Positions 52,272-62,517 of a stretch of DNA of 64,000 nucleotides are shown in pieces (positions within the stretch are counted from its first letter, which is position 1; each line of letters opens with the position of its first letter). Under the pieces are notes generated by a model, which was not told where the DNA came from, did not search any database, and saw only the letters and a list, made by a program, of their open reading frames with translations. A program made the translations under genes and the position numbers. The DNA is from Amylibacter sp. (lineage in GTDB: Bacteria; Pseudomonadota; Alphaproteobacteria; Rhodobacterales; Rhodobacteraceae), in the NCBI GenBank assembly GCA_021775355.1, contig JAJFHZ010000030.1, positions 1-64,000 on the forward strand. Direction: 5' to 3'.

Positions 52272-55114
52272 GACATTGCCCCTTTGGCCCCTTCAGTGAT
52301 GGCATTGCGCAATTTCTTTTCAATTGTATCGCGTTTGCTTTTGGCGTGTATCTTATGCCCGAACATGTCTTTGACATAAAACACATCCACAGCCTGCACA
52401 CCGTAAGTGGCAATAACGGCGGATGCAATGTAGATATTCGCGTGGCTTAATGTGTGGGTCAGGTCGTGCAACAGGCCGGGGCGATCACGGGTGTCAACCT
52501 CGATAATCGTGTAAATCTCGGAGCCTTCGTTATCAAAGGTGATGGCAGTTGGTACAATGAAATCGCGTTCGCGTTTTTTCAGCTTGTCGTGCGATTTCAA
52601 TGCGTCGCGGGCAACAATTTCGCCTTTTAAAATGCGCAATATCATTGCCTTCAGCCGAGCAATCCGTGCCGCTTCATATGGTTTCCCATCGGCGTCTTGT
52701 ACCCAGAAAACAGCTGTCGCATAGCCATCTTTACTGGTGTAGGTGCGTGCGTCTACAACATTGGCCCGGACCAAAGCCAAAGCCCCTGCAAGGCGTGTGA
52801 AAATGCCGGGATGATCTTGCATCACAAAACAGGCGCGCGTTGCGTCGCGGTCGGCATCCGGTACAATATCAATGCCGATTTTTTCGTCTTTCAGTTGGTC
52901 GAACAAGCGTGCAAAAATAACATGTGCGGTGTTGTCCAAACCTTGCCAATAAGGATCATAGTGCCGATCAAGCTCTGCCAGATAAAGGGCTGCCCCATTT
53001 TTGCCCAAGGCCGATTTCAACGCAGCTTTTGCCTCATCCAAGCGGTGGAATTGCGCAATTTTGTCTGTGCCTTCCAGAAGGGCTTGTTGGCTGGCGTGAT
53101 AAAGCGTTCTGATCAGCTGGGCTTTCCAGTTGTTCCATGTGTTTGGCCCAACACCGCGAATATCGCAAACAGTCAAGATGGTCAGTAAATGCAAACGGTT
53201 GGTACTTTTCACGGTTTGTACAAAGTCGCGCACGGTGCGTGGGTCGGACAGGTCGCGTTTTTGCGCCACATCGGACATCAGTAAGTGGTGGCGGATCAGC
53301 CAAACAACGGTTTCCGCCTCTTGCTGGTCAAGACCCAGTCGCGGGGCGATAACCTCGGCCATGCGTGCGCCGACGACAGAATGATCTTCGGGCAGACCTT
53401 TGCCAATATCGTGCAGTAGCAAAGCGACATAGATAATGCGGCGGTTCACGCCTTTTTTTAACAGGCCAGAGACAATCGGGAGGTCTTCCTTCAGCTCGCC
53501 CCGTTCAATTTGCGCAAGGTTTGAAAGGCACTGAATCGTGTGTTCATCTACCGTATAATAATGGTAAACATTAAACTGCATCATTGCGATAATGCGTTGA
53601 AATTCAGGGATAAAGGCACCCAGAACACCCAGTTCATTCATCCGCCGCAAAGCGCGTTCGGGATTGCCATACTCAATTAGCGTGTCCAGAAAAATGCGGA
53701 TGGCTTCGGGATTGGTACGTACATTATCATCAATTAAATGCAGATTGGCCTGTATCAGTCGCATCGCATCAGGGTGGATCAAAACCTGTGAACGTAGGGC
53801 CTCTTCAAAGATGCGCAAGATGTTCAAAGGATCGTCAAAGACGGTTTTTTCGTTCGCAAAATTCAGACGCCCGTGAGCGATCACATAACCTTTGGCTGCA
53901 GTTTCGCGCCCTAAGCCTATTGCGCGCATAAAACGCCGTCCGATTCCGGGTTGTTTTTTCACATGCTGGGCTTCAAGTGCGGTCAGGAATATCCGTGTCA
54001 AATCACCCACGCGCGTTGCATGGCGGAAATAATCCTGCATGAATTTTTCAACGCCACGTTGGCCGTCCTGATCATGATACCCAAGGGCGCCCGCAACCTC
54101 GATCTGGGTGTCAAAGGTCAGCTGTTCTGTGGCGCGTTTCGTGATCAGATGCAAATGGCACCGTACCGTCCATAGAAAACCTTCGGCCTGGTAGAACTGT
54201 TCATGCTCTTCGGCAGTAAAATAGCCCTGCTGGATCATCTCTTCGGGATTTTCCGCGTGACTTAGATATTTGGTGATCCAAAACAGGGTTTGCAGATCGC
54301 GCAGGCCACCTTTGCCCTCTTTGACGTTGGGCTCCAGCATGAACCGCTGGCCGCCTTGCTTTTTATGTCTATCTTCACGCTCGATCAGTTTTTGTTCGAC
54401 AAATTCCGGGCCGGTTTTACGAAACAATTCTTTCCAAAGACGTTTGTCTAACTGGTTTGACAGGGTTTTGGGGCCGGCCAGATAGCGACATTCCAATAGT
54501 GATGTGCGAATGGTCAGATCGTCCTTACCCAGTTTGACGCATTCATCGACTGAACGTGTGGCGTGGCCGACCTTCAGTTTAACGTCCCACAGCATGTAAA
54601 GCACTGCTTCGATAACGGTTTCGACCCAAGGACTTAGTTTCGGGGGTGTTATAAACAGCAGATCAACATCTGAATAGGGGGCCATTTCTGCGCGACCATA
54701 ACCACCGACGGCCATCATTGTGAGACGGTCCAGTTTATTGGTTTCCGGGCTGGGGTGCAAAATCTTGGTTGAAATATTGAAAGCCTGACAGACGATTTTG
54801 TCGGTCAGATAAGTGTAAGACGTCGTAACCTTGCGAGTGTCAAAAGGGGTTTTGATATACGCAGCTTCAATCGCATGGCGGCCCTGAACGTAGGTTTCCT
54901 GCAAAATAGCGGACAGTTTGGTGCGCAGACCCGTTTCAGAACTGTCTTTACATGCGGCACGGATTTGCCCCTGTATTTTCTTTTTGTCGAAAATAACATC
55001 TGGCGAACAGATCAGGTTGCCTGATGAAGGTGCCGATTGAAATTTTTTGGAAAGATTAAGAGCCTGATCCACCAAATCCTCTGGGTGCTGGGGAGATAAC
55101 GACAGCTTGGCCAT
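52268..55114 (-). CDS. glnD: [Protein-PII] uridylyltransferase / uridylyl-removing enzyme
   Basis: Nitrogen-status sensor that modifies PII proteins. The product of about 948 residues has the nucleotidyltransferase motif GGYGRAEMAPYSDVDLLF, an HD domain with LLHDIGKG and a central helical part, and two C-terminal ACT domains (glutamine sensing). The start is uncertain: ATG 55114 is used here; a TTG at 55129 extends it by five codons, and a GTG at 55072 has the best ribosome site (AGAGGA). All overlap the end of the lipoprotein gene, so the two are coupled. Confidence 0.93.
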   Translation of the reverse strand: MAKLSLSPQHPEDLVDQALNLSKKFQSAPSSGNLICSPDVIFDKKKIQGQIRAACKDSSETGLRTKLSAILQETYVQGRHAIEAAYIKTPFDTRKVTTSYTYLTDKIVCQAFNISTKILHPSPETNKLDRLTMMAVGGYGRAEMAPYSDVDLLFITPPKLSPWVETVIEAVLYMLWDVKLKVGHATRSVDECVKLGKDDLTIRTSLLECRYLAGPKTLSNQLDKRLWKELFRKTGPEFVEQKLIEREDRHKKQGGQRFMLEPNVKEGKGGLRDLQTLFWITKYLSHAENPEEMIQQGYFTAEEHEQFYQAEGFLWTVRCHLHLITKRATEQLTFDTQIEVAGALGYHDQDGQRGVEKFMQDYFRHATRVGDLTRIFLTALEAQHVKKQPGIGRRFMRAIGLGRETAAKGYVIAHGRLNFANEKTVFDDPLNILRIFEEALRSQVLIHPDAMRLIQANLHLIDDNVRTNPEAIRIFLDTLIEYGNPERALRRMNELGVLGAFIPEFQRIIAMMQFNVYHYYTVDEHTIQCLSNLAQIERGELKEDLPIVSGLLKKGVNRRIIYVALLLHDIGKGLPEDHSVVGARMAEVIAPRLGLDQQEAETVVWLIRHHLLMSDVAQKRDLSDPRTVRDFVQTVKSTNRLHLLTILTVCDIRGVGPNTWNNWKAQLIRTLYHASQQALLEGTDKIAQFHRLDEAKAALKSALGKNGAALYLAELDRHYDPYWQGLDNTAHVIFARLFDQLKDEKIGIDIVPDADRDATRACFVMQDHPGIFTRLAGALALVRANVVDARTYTSKDGYATAVFWVQDADGKPYEAARIARLKAMILRILKGEIVARDALKSHDKLKKRERDFIVPTAITFDNEGSEIYTIIEVDTRDRPGLLHDLTHTLSHANIYIASAVIATYGVQAVDVFYVKDMFGHKIHAKSKRDTIEKKLRNAITEGAKGAMS

Positions 55115-56228
55115 CACGCACTTCTGCAATAGCTAAACCACGTTGGTTTGTCCCATCAGGCAATAACCTGAATACACCGTTTACGCCAGCAAAACCGTCA
55201 GTGCGTGTCAGTTTTGTGCGGGTTAACGCGTCCGTATCACCCGTTGCCAAAAGGGCACCGATGGCCGCGATACCGTCATAGGCAAACCCTGCAAGCGGGT
55301 GTGGAGCCGTACCGTAATTGGCGGTATAGCGCGATTTGAACGCTGCAATCGAACTTGTGTCCGGCAATGTAAACCAGCCGCCCTGAAGCCCGGATGTGAC
55401 AAGTGTGCTCGCAGGAATATCCCAGCGTGTTAACCCCATATATTGTATGCGATCAGGGCCTAAGCCATTTTCAGGCAAAAGTTGTGCCAAAATTGGCAAT
55501 GCGCCTGCGCTATCGGATGAAAACACCAATGCTTGGGTACCTGTGTTTAAGGCTTGTGATTTTATGGTCTTGACCGCGCCGACAACACCGTCGGGTGAGA
55601 ACTCGTATACTGTTGAGCCGGTGTAATTCGAACCTGACTTTGCAGCAGCCTTGCGCACTGCATCAACAGCGATTTCACCGGCTGTGTTTTGTGCGGCAAC
55701 CGCCGCGACATTGCGCAAACCCCTGCCAGCAGCATAGCTGATCAGCCGATCTGCGGTGTTGTCGAATGTATTGCCAAGCACGAAAACGTTTCCGCCCGCA
55801 ATTTGGCTGTTGTTCGACAGGCTTAAGATATTGATATTCTGCCCGGAAACGGCAATGCCTGCGGCATTTGCCGCCTCGGCAAACAACGGGCCGACAATGA
55901 TTTTGGCGCCGTCTGCGGCTGCCAGTTTTGCAGCATTTGCGGCTTGTACCGTATCACCGGCGGTTGCGTAAATCTTCAGGTCTATTTGTGCGCCCTGTAT
56001 ATCGCTTGCTGCCAGCTTTGCGGCATTGATAAGGCTGTTGGCCAGTGCTTCTTGTTGTTCATTTCCACTGCCGGCGGGCACTAATAGGGCGACTGTTACA
56101 GCTTTATCGGGGTTAACCCGCTTCCCAACATTGGCCATGTCGATACACGCGGCCAGCAAAGGTGCCATAAGTGCCAAACTTGCAGGCCGTAAAACCTTTG
56201 AAATCTTTGTTAACATACCCATAGCCAT
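55056..56228 (-). CDS. LppC/LpoA-like penicillin-binding-protein activator lipoprotein
   Basis: Predicted envelope lipoprotein with a periplasmic-binding-protein fold, related to LppC/LpoA that stimulate peptidoglycan synthases. The 390-residue product has a lipoprotein signal peptide with lipobox LLAAC (Cys28) and then VTVALLVPAGSGNEQQ followed by two lobes typical of type I binding folds. GGGGG lies before the ATG. The divergent rsmI gene begins about 100 bases away, a common arrangement (LpoA next to rsmI/yraN) in Proteobacteria. Confidence 0.85.
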   Translation of the reverse strand: MAMGMLTKISKVLRPASLALMAPLLAACIDMANVGKRVNPDKAVTVALLVPAGSGNEQQEALANSLINAAKLAASDIQGAQIDLKIYATAGDTVQAANAAKLAAADGAKIIVGPLFAEAANAAGIAVSGQNINILSLSNNSQIAGGNVFVLGNTFDNTADRLISYAAGRGLRNVAAVAAQNTAGEIAVDAVRKAAAKSGSNYTGSTVYEFSPDGVVGAVKTIKSQALNTGTQALVFSSDSAGALPILAQLLPENGLGPDRIQYMGLTRWDIPASTLVTSGLQGGWFTLPDTSSIAAFKSRYTANYGTAPHPLAGFAYDGIAAIGALLATGDTDALTRTKLTRTDGFAGVNGVFRLLPDGTNQRGLAIAEVRDGQAVVISPAPRGFGGSGS

Positions 56229-56327
56229 ATAACCCCCTAAAATCCGTAAACGACTCGTTTGCCATCAAAGGTAGGTACTGTCATAAGCGAAAGCAATGTT
56301 TTGGCTGAAATAATAGGAAATAGGCAA

Positions 56328-57185
56328 GTGAGTGCTGCAAAACTGTCGCCCGGATTATATATTGTTTCCACCCCGATAGGGGCTGCGCGTGATATAACAC
56401 TGCGGGCTTTGGATATTCTGGCGGTGGCAGATATTATTGCGGCGGAAGACACGCGGAACACCCGCAAATTGATGGATATTCACGGGGTTGCGCTGGGTGG
56501 GCGCAAGTTGATTTCCTATCATGATCATAATGGTCATGAAAGGCGCCCCTATTTGCTGGAAGCGTTGGAGGCGGGCAAATCCGTGGCCCTTGTCTCAGAT
56601 GCGGGAACGCCGCTTTTGGCTGATCCCGGTTATCATCTGGCGCAATATGTGCGTGATGCGGGGCATAAGGTTGCAACCGCACCGGGGGCATCAGCACTAT
56701 TGGCGGCCCTTTGTGTGGCTGGACAACCGACCGACAAGTTTTTCTTTGCGGGATTTGCACCGCATAAAACCAAGGCACGGTTCGATTATTTCAATAGTCT
56801 GCACGATGTACCGTCAACGTTGGTTTTTTACGAGTCGCCGAAACGGCTGGCAAAAAGTCTGGCTGACATGGTACGTGCATATGGTGGTGTGCGTGCAGCT
56901 ACAGTCTGCCGCGAGTTGACCAAAAAGTTTGAAGAGGCACGTCCGGGGACATTGCAGGAGCTTGCAGATCATTATGCGCAAGCGGATACCCCGAAGGGTG
57001 AAGTTGTGATTGTACTTGGTCCGCCGGTTAAAAGAGAAGTTACGCAGGACGATATTGATCAGGCGCTGTTAACTGTTTTGAAAGACTTTAAGGTCAAAGA
57101 TGCAGCTAGGCTTGTATCCGAACAAATAGGTATATCACGCAATCAAGCTTATGAACGGGCTTTGGAGTTGAAGAAAGATGGTTGA
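56328..57185 (+). CDS. rsmI: 16S rRNA (cytidine-1402 2'-O)-methyltransferase RsmI
   Basis: Methylates C1402 in the decoding centre. The product has PGLYIVSTPIGAARDITLRA at its start, the AEDTRNTRKLM and VSDAGTPLLADPGY motifs, GASALLAAL and FAPHKTKAR, all typical of RsmI. I choose the GTG at 56328 (VSAAKLSPGLY), giving 285 residues, because family members have only a short lead before PGLY and this leaves a divergent promoter region; an ATG at 56259 would add 23 residues. It overlaps yraN by 8 bases. Confidence 0.92.
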   Translation: MSAAKLSPGLYIVSTPIGAARDITLRALDILAVADIIAAEDTRNTRKLMDIHGVALGGRKLISYHDHNGHERRPYLLEALEAGKSVALVSDAGTPLLADPGYHLAQYVRDAGHKVATAPGASALLAALCVAGQPTDKFFFAGFAPHKTKARFDYFNSLHDVPSTLVFYESPKRLAKSLADMVRAYGGVRAATVCRELTKKFEEARPGTLQELADHYAQADTPKGEVVIVLGPPVKREVTQDDIDQALLTVLKDFKVKDAARLVSEQIGISRNQAYERALELKKDG

Positions 57186-57528
57186 ACAGACGTCTTTTCA
57201 CAAGGGTATTGCGGCAGAAAATATTGTTGCAAATCATTATATACGTGCAGGACATCTGATAAAAGCAAAACGGATGAAAACACCTTATGGTGAAGTTGAC
57301 CTTGTGATGGAAAAGCAGAATCAATGGGTATTTGTCGAAGTGAAATGCAGCAAAACTATTGCGCGGGCAGCCATACGTATCACGCGACGCCAAATAGACC
57401 GTATTCACGCGGCCGCTGAAGCCTATTTGGCAAAGCTTGGCTTGTTGGGCTTGGTTGATTGTCGGTTTGATGCGGCATTTGTAGATGCAAACGGGCGAAT
57501 TGAAATTGTGGAAAACGCATTCATTTAA
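57178..57528 (+). CDS. yraN: YraN family (UPF0102) nuclease-fold protein
   Basis: Small protein with a restriction-endonuclease-like fold. The 116-residue product has the family pattern: GIAAENIVANHYIRAG, then GEVDLVMEKQNQWVFVEVKCSK with the acidic and lysine residues of the nuclease core, and a helical C-terminal half. Function is not established. It is translationally coupled to rsmI, a conserved pairing. Confidence 0.9.
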   Translation: MVEQTSFHKGIAAENIVANHYIRAGHLIKAKRMKTPYGEVDLVMEKQNQWVFVEVKCSKTIARAAIRITRRQIDRIHAAAEAYLAKLGLLGLVDCRFDAAFVDANGRIEIVENAFI

Positions 57529-57607
57529 TCGTGAAATGCAAAAGTTGGATTGCAAGTCGGAACACTCTGGTTCATTTAGGAAGGGTTCTAAATAATCAGG
57601 TGATTAC

Positions 57608-58552
57608 ATGTCCCTTAAAGTAGCCTTTCAAATGGATCCGATCGGTCCGATTGACATCAATGCAGACAGCACATTCAGAATAGCAGAAGAGGCTCAGGCC
57701 AGAGGTCATGAGTTATTCTATTATACGCCCGATAAGCTGGCCTATCAGCAGGGGCGTGTGACAGCTAAAGGCTGGCCTTTGACCGTACGCCGTGAGATCG
57801 GCAATCATTTTGCGCTGGGAGATTACCAAGAAGTTGATCTAAGCACACAAGACGTGGTCTGGCTGCGTCAAGACCCGCCCTTTGATATGGGTTATATCAC
57901 AACAACGCATATACTGGATATGATTCATCCCGGGACAATGGTGGTAAATGACCCGACTTGGGTGCGTAACTACCCTGAAAAATTATTGGTTCTGCAATTC
58001 CCAGATTTGACGCCACCGACCACGATTGCCCGCGATCTGGAAACGCTACAGGCATTCAAAGCCGAACATGGCGATATTATCTTGAAACCATTATACGGCA
58101 ACGGTGGCGCAGGTGTTTTCCGGCTTGATCCCAATGATCGGAACTTCGGCTCGCTCTATGAGCTTTTTACCGGGATCAATCGCGAGCCATTGATTGCACA
58201 GAAATTTCTGTCCGATGTCAGCAAAGGCGACAAACGTGTGATCATTATCGACGGCGAACCTGTTGGTGCCATTAACCGCGTGCCTGCTGAGGGTGAAACA
58301 CGATCCAACATGCATGTTGGTGGGCGACCCGAAAAGGTGGAAATGGATGCGCGTGATCTGGAGATTTGCGCACGTATCGGCCCGCTTTTACGCGAAAAGG
58401 GCCAGATTTTTGTGGGCATCGATGTAATCGGCGGTAACCTGACCGAGATTAACGTGACCTCGCCCACGGGCATTCAGGAATTGGAACGGTTTGATGGTAT
58501 AAACGTGGCTGAAAAAATCTGGACTGCGATTGAAGCGCGGCGGGCGGGCTGA
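57608..58552 (+). CDS. gshB: Glutathione synthetase
   Basis: Joins gamma-glutamylcysteine and glycine. The 314-residue ATP-grasp enzyme has [17 protein letters not shown] near the N-terminus, [28 protein letters not shown] (ATP loop) and [20 protein letters not shown]. It starts 79 bases after yraN, and its stop shares a base with the next gene's start (TGATG). Confidence 0.96.
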   Translation: MSLKVAFQMDPIGPIDINADSTFRIAEEAQARGHELFYYTPDKLAYQQGRVTAKGWPLTVRREIGNHFALGDYQEVDLSTQDVVWLRQDPPFDMGYITTTHILDMIHPGTMVVNDPTWVRNYPEKLLVLQFPDLTPPTTIARDLETLQAFKAEHGDIILKPLYGNGGAGVFRLDPNDRNFGSLYELFTGINREPLIAQKFLSDVSKGDKRVIIIDGEPVGAINRVPAEGETRSNMHVGGRPEKVEMDARDLEICARIGPLLREKGQIFVGIDVIGGNLTEINVTSPTGIQELERFDGINVAEKIWTAIEARRAG

Positions 58553-59475
58553 TGTCACTACGGTTTAAAATAGTTTCATTATCTTCGAAGCTATTTTTCA
58601 AACCGGCCCTTGCGCGTATCCGCAATTTGCAACGGTTGCGAAGCTACCTCGATTTTGTGACCAAGCTGAATGGCATCAACCCAAAAGGGGCGGTTTACGA
58701 AAAAAGCGTAGTTTCCCACAATGGTCAAACGGTTCCGGTGGTTTGGGCAAGCCTTGCCGAGCCTTCACAATCGCAGGTGCTTTTATATATCCACGGTGGT
58801 GGTTTTATTTTTGGTAGTGCCGACACACACAAGCATCTGGCGGCCGACATTGTAGGGCAACTTGGAATAAAGGCGGTTTTGCCAAATTACAGGCTGGCAC
58901 CCGAACATATTTTCCCAAAGGGCTTCGATGATGTTGTGACCAGTTATCAAGCTTTGTTGGAAATGGGCTATCAGGGGCATAATATTATCATCGGGGGTGA
59001 CAGCGCAGGCGGTAATCTAACCTTTGCGCTGTTGGCCCATATCAAGGCGAATAAGTTGCCGATGCCGGCCTGTGCATTCACGTTTGCAGCCTTGACCGAT
59101 ATGACAAATACAGCGGAAAGCATTCTAGAAAATGCATCTAAAGATTGCGTTTTGGCGGCCGGCCGCTTTGATGAAATGGCCAGAGTTTATGCCCCGGGTC
59201 AGGATGTGAAATCACCCTACCTTTCGCCCATATTTGCTGATCTTAAAGGGATTCCACCGGTTTTGATGCAAGCTTCAGAAGGTGAGATGCTTATCGATGA
59301 CAGCCGCACCATGTTAAAAGTGTTAACGGATCAGGGTGTGGATGCGCGGTTAAGTGTTTTCGGCAATAGCTTTCACGTATTTCAAATTCTGCGCGGCCTT
59401 GTGCCTGAAGCGGATCAGGCGATTTGTGAAGTGGTCGGATTTATCAAAGATCACATGCCAGAGGCTAAGCGATAA
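58552..59475 (+). CDS. Alpha/beta hydrolase, hormone-sensitive-lipase type
   Basis: Predicted esterase. The 307-residue product has the oxyanion motif HGGGFIFG and the nucleophile elbow GGDSAGGN, both marks of the HSL family; the Asp in SEGEMLIDDSR and the His in NSFHVFQ would complete the triad. Substrate unknown. Translationally coupled to gshB. Its 3' end overlaps the convergent ATPase gene by 25 bases. Confidence 0.85.
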   Translation: MSLRFKIVSLSSKLFFKPALARIRNLQRLRSYLDFVTKLNGINPKGAVYEKSVVSHNGQTVPVVWASLAEPSQSQVLLYIHGGGFIFGSADTHKHLAADIVGQLGIKAVLPNYRLAPEHIFPKGFDDVVTSYQALLEMGYQGHNIIIGGDSAGGNLTFALLAHIKANKLPMPACAFTFAALTDMTNTAESILENASKDCVLAAGRFDEMARVYAPGQDVKSPYLSPIFADLKGIPPVLMQASEGEMLIDDSRTMLKVLTDQGVDARLSVFGNSFHVFQILRGLVPEADQAICEVVGFIKDHMPEAKR

Positions 59476-60965
59476 CTTAACGCCTCGGCTATATGGGGTT
59501 TGCGCACGCTATCGTGGGCGTCCAAATCGGCAATTGTGCGGGCCACACGCAAAACCCGGTGATAGCCGCGCGCGGTCAGCTTGAATTTTTCGGCGGCTTT
59601 TTCCAGCAGAGCTAAACCTTCGGGATCAGGGGTTGCCACCGCTTCCAGTATTTCCCCTTCGGCATCGGTGTTCAAAGAAGCATCCGTGACATCATTATAC
59701 CGCTCGGCCTGTATTTGACGTGCCTGCAAAACCCGTTTTGCGATTTGCGCACTGTTTTCCCTGTGTGATGTATCTGCACCCGCTAAATCCTGCATAGTGA
59801 CGGGCGGTACTTCTACACGCAGATCAAAACGATCCATCAACGGGCCGGATATACGCCCCAGATAGTCCTGCCCGCATATGGGTACGCGCGCACAAGCGCG
59901 TTCCGGGTCGGCCAGATAGCCGCAGCGGCAGGGATTGGCAGCACTGACCAGCATGAATTTGCATGGGTATTTCACATGCGCATTGGCGCGTGAAATTATC
60001 ACCGTGCCGTTTTCAACAGGTTGGCGCAGGGTTTCCAGCACTTGGCGGGAAAATTCCGGCAACTCGTCCAGAAATAAAACGCCATTATGCGCCAACGATA
60101 TTTCCCCCGGTTTCGCCCCGCGCCCGCCACCGACAATTGCTGCCATAGAAGCGGTGTGATGCGGGTCGCGAAAAGGCCGGGTTTTGGAAATACCGCCCTC
60201 AGATAGCAACCCCGCAAGGGAATGGATCATCGAGGTCTCAAGGGCTTCTTGTGCACCCAACACAGGAAGAATACCGGGCATACGTGACGCCATCATTGAT
60301 TTGCCCGATCCGGGCGAGCCGACCATAAACAGGTGATGCCGCCCGGCCGCGGCAATTTCCATCGCGCGTTTGGCGCGTTCCTGTCCCTTTACGTCTGCCA
60401 AATCGCGCTCTGCGCTTTCCTTGACCACTTCGCCCGGTTCGGCGGACTTCAACACCTGCTTGCCATTAAAGTGGTTCATCATCTGCAACAGATTTGCCGG
60501 TGCAATCACGTTAACCGACCCGACCCATGCGGCTTCTGCACCGCATTCTTTGGGGCAGATCAAATCACAAGATGCTTCGGCGGCGGCCAATGCTGCGGGC
60601 AACGCACCAATGACGGGGATCAATTTGCCGTCCAATGACAATTCACCCAAGGCCACTTGACGGGCCACCTCATCACTGGGAATGACTTCCATTGCGGCCA
60701 GTAACGACAGTGCAATCGGCAGGTCGAAATGTGAACCTTCTTTGGGCAGATCGGCGGGGGACAGGTTAACCGTGATACGTTTGGACGGCAGGGCCAAAGC
60801 CATGGACGTCAACGCCGCACGCACGCGTTCTTTGGCTTCCGATACGGCTTTATCGGGCAGGCCCACGATATTGAACGCAGGCAGTCCCGGGGCCAAGGAG
60901 CATTGCACTTCGATCAATCTGGCTTCGACCCCCAAAAAAGCTACCGTATAGGCGCGCGCAACCAT
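59451..60965 (-). CDS. YifB/ComM-type Mg-chelatase-like AAA+ ATPase
   Basis: AAA+ ATPase related to ComM, a branch-migration helicase that aids natural transformation. The 504-residue product has the N-terminal Lon-like domain (VEARLIEVQCSLAPGLPAFNIVG-type start, seen as LAPGLPAFNIVGLPDKAV), Walker A GSPGSGKSMM, Walker B region GVLFLDELPEF and the cysteine-bearing NPCRCGYLADPERAC loop. Function in this organism is inferred by family only. Confidence 0.9.
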   Translation of the reverse strand: MVARAYTVAFLGVEARLIEVQCSLAPGLPAFNIVGLPDKAVSEAKERVRAALTSMALALPSKRITVNLSPADLPKEGSHFDLPIALSLLAAMEVIPSDEVARQVALGELSLDGKLIPVIGALPAALAAAEASCDLICPKECGAEAAWVGSVNVIAPANLLQMMNHFNGKQVLKSAEPGEVVKESAERDLADVKGQERAKRAMEIAAAGRHHLFMVGSPGSGKSMMASRMPGILPVLGAQEALETSMIHSLAGLLSEGGISKTRPFRDPHHTASMAAIVGGGRGAKPGEISLAHNGVLFLDELPEFSRQVLETLRQPVENGTVIISRANAHVKYPCKFMLVSAANPCRCGYLADPERACARVPICGQDYLGRISGPLMDRFDLRVEVPPVTMQDLAGADTSHRENSAQIAKRVLQARQIQAERYNDVTDASLNTDAEGEILEAVATPDPEGLALLEKAAEKFKLTARGYHRVLRVARTIADLDAHDSVRKPHIAEALSYRLASGM

Positions 60966-61011
60966 GTCCGAACTCCGCGTTAAGATTGGTTAACGGTAGG
61001 AGCGGATTGGT

Positions 61012-61881
61012 TTATTTTTGGTAAATTTCCATGAAACCATCCCAAGCTGCAGCATCTGCCACAGTCTTGTCCCTGCAAAATGGGTTGCAGAAGCCGAATA
61101 TGTGACCATCCAGTTCAAGATAATCCGTCACGGGATCGCCTGAATAGGGGCAGTTTGCGTTTTCAGATGGGCCTGTATCTACGGCCACCGCCGATAAGCG
61201 CGCAGGGCCGGGCCACGCCCCTTCTGGCAGATCATTATCGTAGCCCGGCTGGATGTAGTTTTCGGCCAAACCCATTGCGCGCCAACGGCGAAAGGACGGA
61301 TCGTTCAGGTGGGTTTGGATATAAGCATCCGACACGGCATTTCTGGGTAAATTGAACGTGGCAAACCGTGTGGCAACGGGGGCATAGAAAACATCTGCAA
61401 TCGTGTATGCGCCAAACAACCACGGGCCGTTTGTGCCGTATTTTTCGCGGGCCAATGCCCATAGATGTTCAATGCGCGATGTATCTTTCAGCACTGCATC
61501 GCTTGGCTTAAAGTCGGGGTAATTGCGACGCAGGTTCATCGTGCAATCATTGCGAAGATTGGTGAACGAAGAGTGCATTTCAGCCACCAGATTGCGCGCC
61601 ATTGCACGCGCTGCATGATCATTAGGCCACATGCCTGCATCGGGGTGCCGTTCGCTCAAGGTTTCGGCCATCGCGATTGTGTCTTGCACGACGATGCCGT
61701 CAAATTTCATGGTGGGCACCAGTCGGGCAGGTGCGAAATTTTTCAGCATATTTGTGAAGTCGTCGCTAAACATCCGTGCGGAATGCACTTTGACGGGCAG
61801 GTTGAATTTTTCGAATAACAGCCAGCCGCGCAGCGACCAGCTGGAATAGGTGCGATCACCAATAGCTAGTTCATAAGTCAT
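61012..61881 (-). CDS. Glutathione S-transferase family protein
   Basis: The 289-residue product has an N-terminal thioredoxin-like domain, YELAIGDRTYSSWSLRGWLL, with Ser in the usual catalytic position, VPTMKFDG with the cis-Pro, and a helical C-terminal domain; beyond about residue 220 an extra part carries ANCPYSGDPVTDYLELDGH and FCNPFCRDK, a small Cys-containing tail. The ATG at 61881 is preferred over an upstream start because the glutathione domain begins there. Substrate unknown. Confidence 0.85.
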   Translation of the reverse strand: MTYELAIGDRTYSSWSLRGWLLFEKFNLPVKVHSARMFSDDFTNMLKNFAPARLVPTMKFDGIVVQDTIAMAETLSERHPDAGMWPNDHAARAMARNLVAEMHSSFTNLRNDCTMNLRRNYPDFKPSDAVLKDTSRIEHLWALAREKYGTNGPWLFGAYTIADVFYAPVATRFATFNLPRNAVSDAYIQTHLNDPSFRRWRAMGLAENYIQPGYDNDLPEGAWPGPARLSAVAVDTGPSENANCPYSGDPVTDYLELDGHIFGFCNPFCRDKTVADAAAWDGFMEIYQK

Positions 61882-61938
61882 GGCGCCAGTATGGGGGGCT
61901 TTCGGAAAAATGCAAAACATGTTTCGTGATACGGTTGA

Positions 61939-62517
61939 TCAAGGTTTGTGATTAACCCCTGAAATGCGCCATGCATCACCTAAGTGGTCGATGCGTGTGA
62001 CCGATAAGTTGTCGATGTGAAAACTGTTGGCGGCTTTTGCCGTCATGCCACCTGCCATTTGGATTTGGGACAGGATAACGCCGTAATGGGCCACGATGAT
62101 GATATCGCGGGCTTTATGCGTGTGGCAAAGATCATTAACCTCGGTGATCACGCGGGCGCAAACCTCATTCCAGCTTTCGCCATTTGGGGCTTTTATATCC
62201 CCCGGGGCATCCCAGAATGAGCGGATTTCGTCTGGGTGGGTGGTGGAAATATCATCAAAACTGCGATCTTCCCAATCGCCGAAATGAAATTCGCGCAGGC
62301 CTTGGCGCGGTGATAAATGTTCGCGGGTGCCAACGATGGCGTGGGCGGTTGTCACACAACGTGTCAGATCAGATGATACCACAAGGGCATCTTGGGGTAG
62401 ATGCGCATCCAGCCGCGCGATCTGATCAGTGTCAGACAGATCAGCGGGTGCATCTGTCCAGCCTATCATGGTTTTTTTATGTGTAGGGCCGTGGCGCACC
62501 CACCAGAAACGGGTCAT
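61939..62517 (-). CDS. Histidine phosphatase, CobC-like
   Basis: The 192-residue product has the catalytic motif WVRHGPT (5-11), FGDWEDRSFDDI and the second-histidine motif VAHYGVI. Its 4-base overlap with cobU suggests that it is the alpha-ribazole phosphatase of the cobalamin nucleotide-loop pathway, but the family is broad and the assignment rests on context. Confidence 0.8.
   Translation of the reverse strand: MTRFWWVRHGPTHKKTMIGWTDAPADLSDTDQIARLDAHLPQDALVVSSDLTRCVTTAHAIVGTREHLSPRQGLREFHFGDWEDRSFDDISTTHPDEIRSFWDAPGDIKAPNGESWNEVCARVITEVNDLCHTHKARDIIIVAHYGVILSQIQMAGGMTAKAANSFHIDNLSVTRIDHLGDAWRISGVNHKP

Noticed and set aside
52697..53188. 163-codon plus-strand open frame
   Set aside because: It is antisense to the middle of glnD, a well-supported gene, and its translation resembles no family.
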